DNA of 64,000 nucleotides from FEN-680 sp036845225 (GTDB taxonomy: Bacteria; Actinomycetota; Geothermincolia; Fen-727; Anoxymicrobiaceae), in the NCBI GenBank assembly GCA_036845225.1, contig DAIUEJ010000009.1:1-64000 (forward strand), in the 5' to 3' direction. This document shows positions 59,694-64,000 of this stretch, one piece after another; the first letter of the stretch is position 1; each line of letters opens with the position of its first letter. The notes under the pieces were generated by a model. It ran no database searches. It worked only from the letters and a program-made list of their open reading frames with translations, and was not told the origin of the DNA. The position numbers and the translations under genes were made by a program.

Positions 59694-61028
59694 TTACCAC
59701 GAAGTGATCCGGTTCATCACCACGCCCGAGCAAGGCTTCGGATAGAAGTACGTAGACTTCTGCGGCATCTTTTCGGAATGGTTCGCGACCTCGCGCACCT
59801 GTTCGACCCTGGTTGCGTTCAAAAGGAATGCGGCCGCGGCGCTGCCCGAGTCGACCAGCCGGACCGCCTCGAGCGGGTCGCGCGTGAAGACCAGGTTCGC
59901 TTCGACCGATTCCCTGTCGGCCGCGATCCCCAGCACCTTCTCGAGCACCAGCTTCTGGAATACGGTCACGTCCAGCTTCTTGTACGCGTCGGAGTAGTTT
60001 CCGTCTATCTCCTTATCGAGGAGGAGGTTGCTCTTCCACGACAGGAGCAGGAACCTGCCGTCCTTCACAAAGGCGCCGAACACCCGCGTCGACTCGCCGG
60101 CCTTCTCCAACTGCCGCACCAGGTGGTACACCTGCCCGCTCCTCGGGCCTTTCGGCACCTCCACCTCCGCGATGGTGAACCATCGCTCGATGCCCTTGAG
60201 CATGCTGTCGATATCGACGCTGGAAGAGTCGAGCACGACGCGGTGGACGGGAAGCACCGAGAGCCCGGGGTTCTCCATCTCCACGATCATCATCATCAGG
60301 AAGTTCCGCGGGTCCTCGTCGTCCGTGATCTCGCCGGACTCGCGCCGGGACTTGCTGTACTCCAGAGCAGTCTGGTACCTGTGATGCCCGTCCGCGATGT
60401 AGAGCGGCTTCTTCTTCAAGAACGAGGACATCTTCTTGATGAAGGCTTCGTCTGAGATGCCCCATACGTCGTGTGCGACCCCGTCCGCGCTCTGGAACTG
60501 CGCCACCGGAAAGCGCTCCGTCTCTGCCAGAATCGGGTTTTTCAACTTCTCGCCGGGGTCAGAGTAGAGCGCCTGCACCACGCTCAGGTTGGTCCTGGTG
60601 TGCTCGAGCAGCTTCTTGCGGTCTGAGAGCGGTCTGGGCATTATGTCCTCATGTGGGAGGATGCCTCCCTCGGAGAACTCCTCGACCCTGACCCGCGCGA
60701 TGAGCCCGGTGCACTCCTTGTAGTTGCTCTCCAGCAGGTAGCGCTGCCTGTAGAGGTACATGCTGGGCACCGAATCCTGGATGAGTATCCTCTGGGCGAT
60801 CCACCTGTCCAGAAACTGCGCGGCCCGCACGTACGGCTGCTCCGCATCCGAGTCGCTCTTCTTGGGCCGGTTGAGTATCAGCCTTATAACGTTGTAGGGA
60901 TGCTTGTTGTAGAAGGCGTCGCGCTGTTCGTCGTCGATCACGTCATAGGGGGGAGCTACGACCAGCGAGAGGTCGCCGATCGCCTCACCGTTGTACCTCA
61001 AGCCCCTGAAAGGCCTTACATCCGCCAT
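59694..61028 (-). CDS. DUF1015 family protein
   Basis: The family is uncharacterised but widespread in anaerobes. Visible signatures are the N-terminal VRPFRGLRYN, VVAPPYDVIDDEQRDAFYNKHPYNVIRLIL, HEDIMPRPLSDR and YIADGHHRYQTALEY (DGHHR, residues ~211-219). The DGHHR motif resembles the nucleotide-binding motif of ParB/sulfiredoxin-fold kinases, an inference only. The 444-aa length is typical. ATG has GGGAGG at 10 nt. Confidence 0.9.
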   Translation of the reverse strand: MADVRPFRGLRYNGEAIGDLSLVVAPPYDVIDDEQRDAFYNKHPYNVIRLILNRPKKSDSDAEQPYVRAAQFLDRWIAQRILIQDSVPSMYLYRQRYLLESNYKECTGLIARVRVEEFSEGGILPHEDIMPRPLSDRKKLLEHTRTNLSVVQALYSDPGEKLKNPILAETERFPVAQFQSADGVAHDVWGISDEAFIKKMSSFLKKKPLYIADGHHRYQTALEYSKSRRESGEITDDEDPRNFLMMMIVEMENPGLSVLPVHRVVLDSSSVDIDSMLKGIERWFTIAEVEVPKGPRSGQVYHLVRQLEKAGESTRVFGAFVKDGRFLLLSWKSNLLLDKEIDGNYSDAYKKLDVTVFQKLVLEKVLGIAADRESVEANLVFTRDPLEAVRLVDSGSAAAAFLLNATRVEQVREVANHSEKMPQKSTYFYPKPCSGVVMNRITSW

Positions 61029-61097
61029 CTGTCCGCTGCCTCCCCGTCTCGTCGACCGGCGCGGGCCTCACCTCGCCGGCAATGAATGCATGATAAC

Positions 61098-61136
61098 AAA
61101 AAAGCGAAAGGCCCGGCTTTGCAGTCGGGCCTTTCG
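61098..61136 (-). terminator. Terminator of the rRNA operon
   Basis: An 11-bp stem CGAAAGGCCCG/CGGGCCTTTCG (61105-61115 with 61126-61136) is followed on the minus strand by CTTTTTTG. It ends the 23S-5S transcript. No gene lies between it and the DUF1015 start, which is transcribed in the same direction. Confidence 0.9.
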
Positions 61137-61140
61137 AAAA

Positions 61141-61255
<115 letters not shown>

Positions 61256-61304
61256 TCTTTTTTTGTGGTGCCCTCGCACCCTCAAAGCTACACAGCGTAT
61301 CAGA

Positions 61305-64000
<2,696 letters not shown>

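Overview
The window is a high-GC bacterial chromosome segment, almost entirely housekeeping genes, and most are read from the minus strand. Gene order points to Actinobacteriota. The run tlyA-nadK-recN-steA-steB/mctB-pyrG-nudix-xerD, followed by scpA-scpB-rluB and cmk, is the order known from mycobacteria. uvrB-uvrA-uvrC-rapZ-whiA-gap-pgk-tpi-secG is likewise typical of that phylum. WhiA, SteA, MctB and a TWYFAEG-repeat exported protein agree. The 23S rRNA has an E. coli-like length in its central domain, so a deep-branching lineage outside the classical actinomycetes is my guess. TTG starts are unusually common, and neighbouring genes often overlap by 1-11 nt.

Layout, read down the minus strand from the right. 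64000-61100: 23S (partial) and 5S rRNA with a strong terminator. 61028-55468: DUF1015 protein, a repeat-rich intergenic region, three plus-strand genes (C45 hydrolase, enoyl-CoA hydratase-like protein, radical SAM protein), then TPR and HAD genes. 54589-52414: phenylacetate-CoA-ligase-like enzyme, tandem-ACT protein and YjbQ, with a degenerate M28 peptidase on the plus strand. 50966-36428: a long operon dxs-tlyA-nadK-recN-steA-steB-GT2-GT4-pyrG-M20-DUF3866-nudix-xerD. 36321-32496: site-2 protease, trpS, scpA, scpB, rluB. 32499-26356: aromatic block aroH-aroF-tyrA-aroA-cmk, then a separately promoted trpB behind a Trp-leader-peptide attenuator. 26181-24429: zinc-ribbon protein, small membrane protein, tRNA-Leu (plus strand), cysteine-rich ferredoxin. 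24374-18969: polA, rpsA, coaE. 18978-17143: a two-CW protein and a pair of convergent, apparently truncated exported proteins. 17019-9687: uvrB-uvrA-uvrC-ogt. 9612-2890: rapZ-whiA, then gap-pgk-tpiA-gpmI-secG. 2733-9: rimP-nusA-ylxR-infB, with infB broken at the window edge.

Functional themes are translation and transcription (rimP, nusA, ylxR, infB, rpsA, trpS, rRNA, tRNA), nucleotide-excision repair, lower glycolysis, chromosome segregation and division (scpAB, xerD, steAB), and aromatic amino-acid synthesis. The most interesting element is the attenuator in front of trpB: a 17-codon leader peptide with three consecutive Trp codons, whose promoter spacing suggests leaderless translation, followed by alternative RNA pairings and a perfect intrinsic terminator. 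No CRISPR array, prophage or insertion sequence was seen. No stretch longer than 300 bases lacks a gene or a described element.
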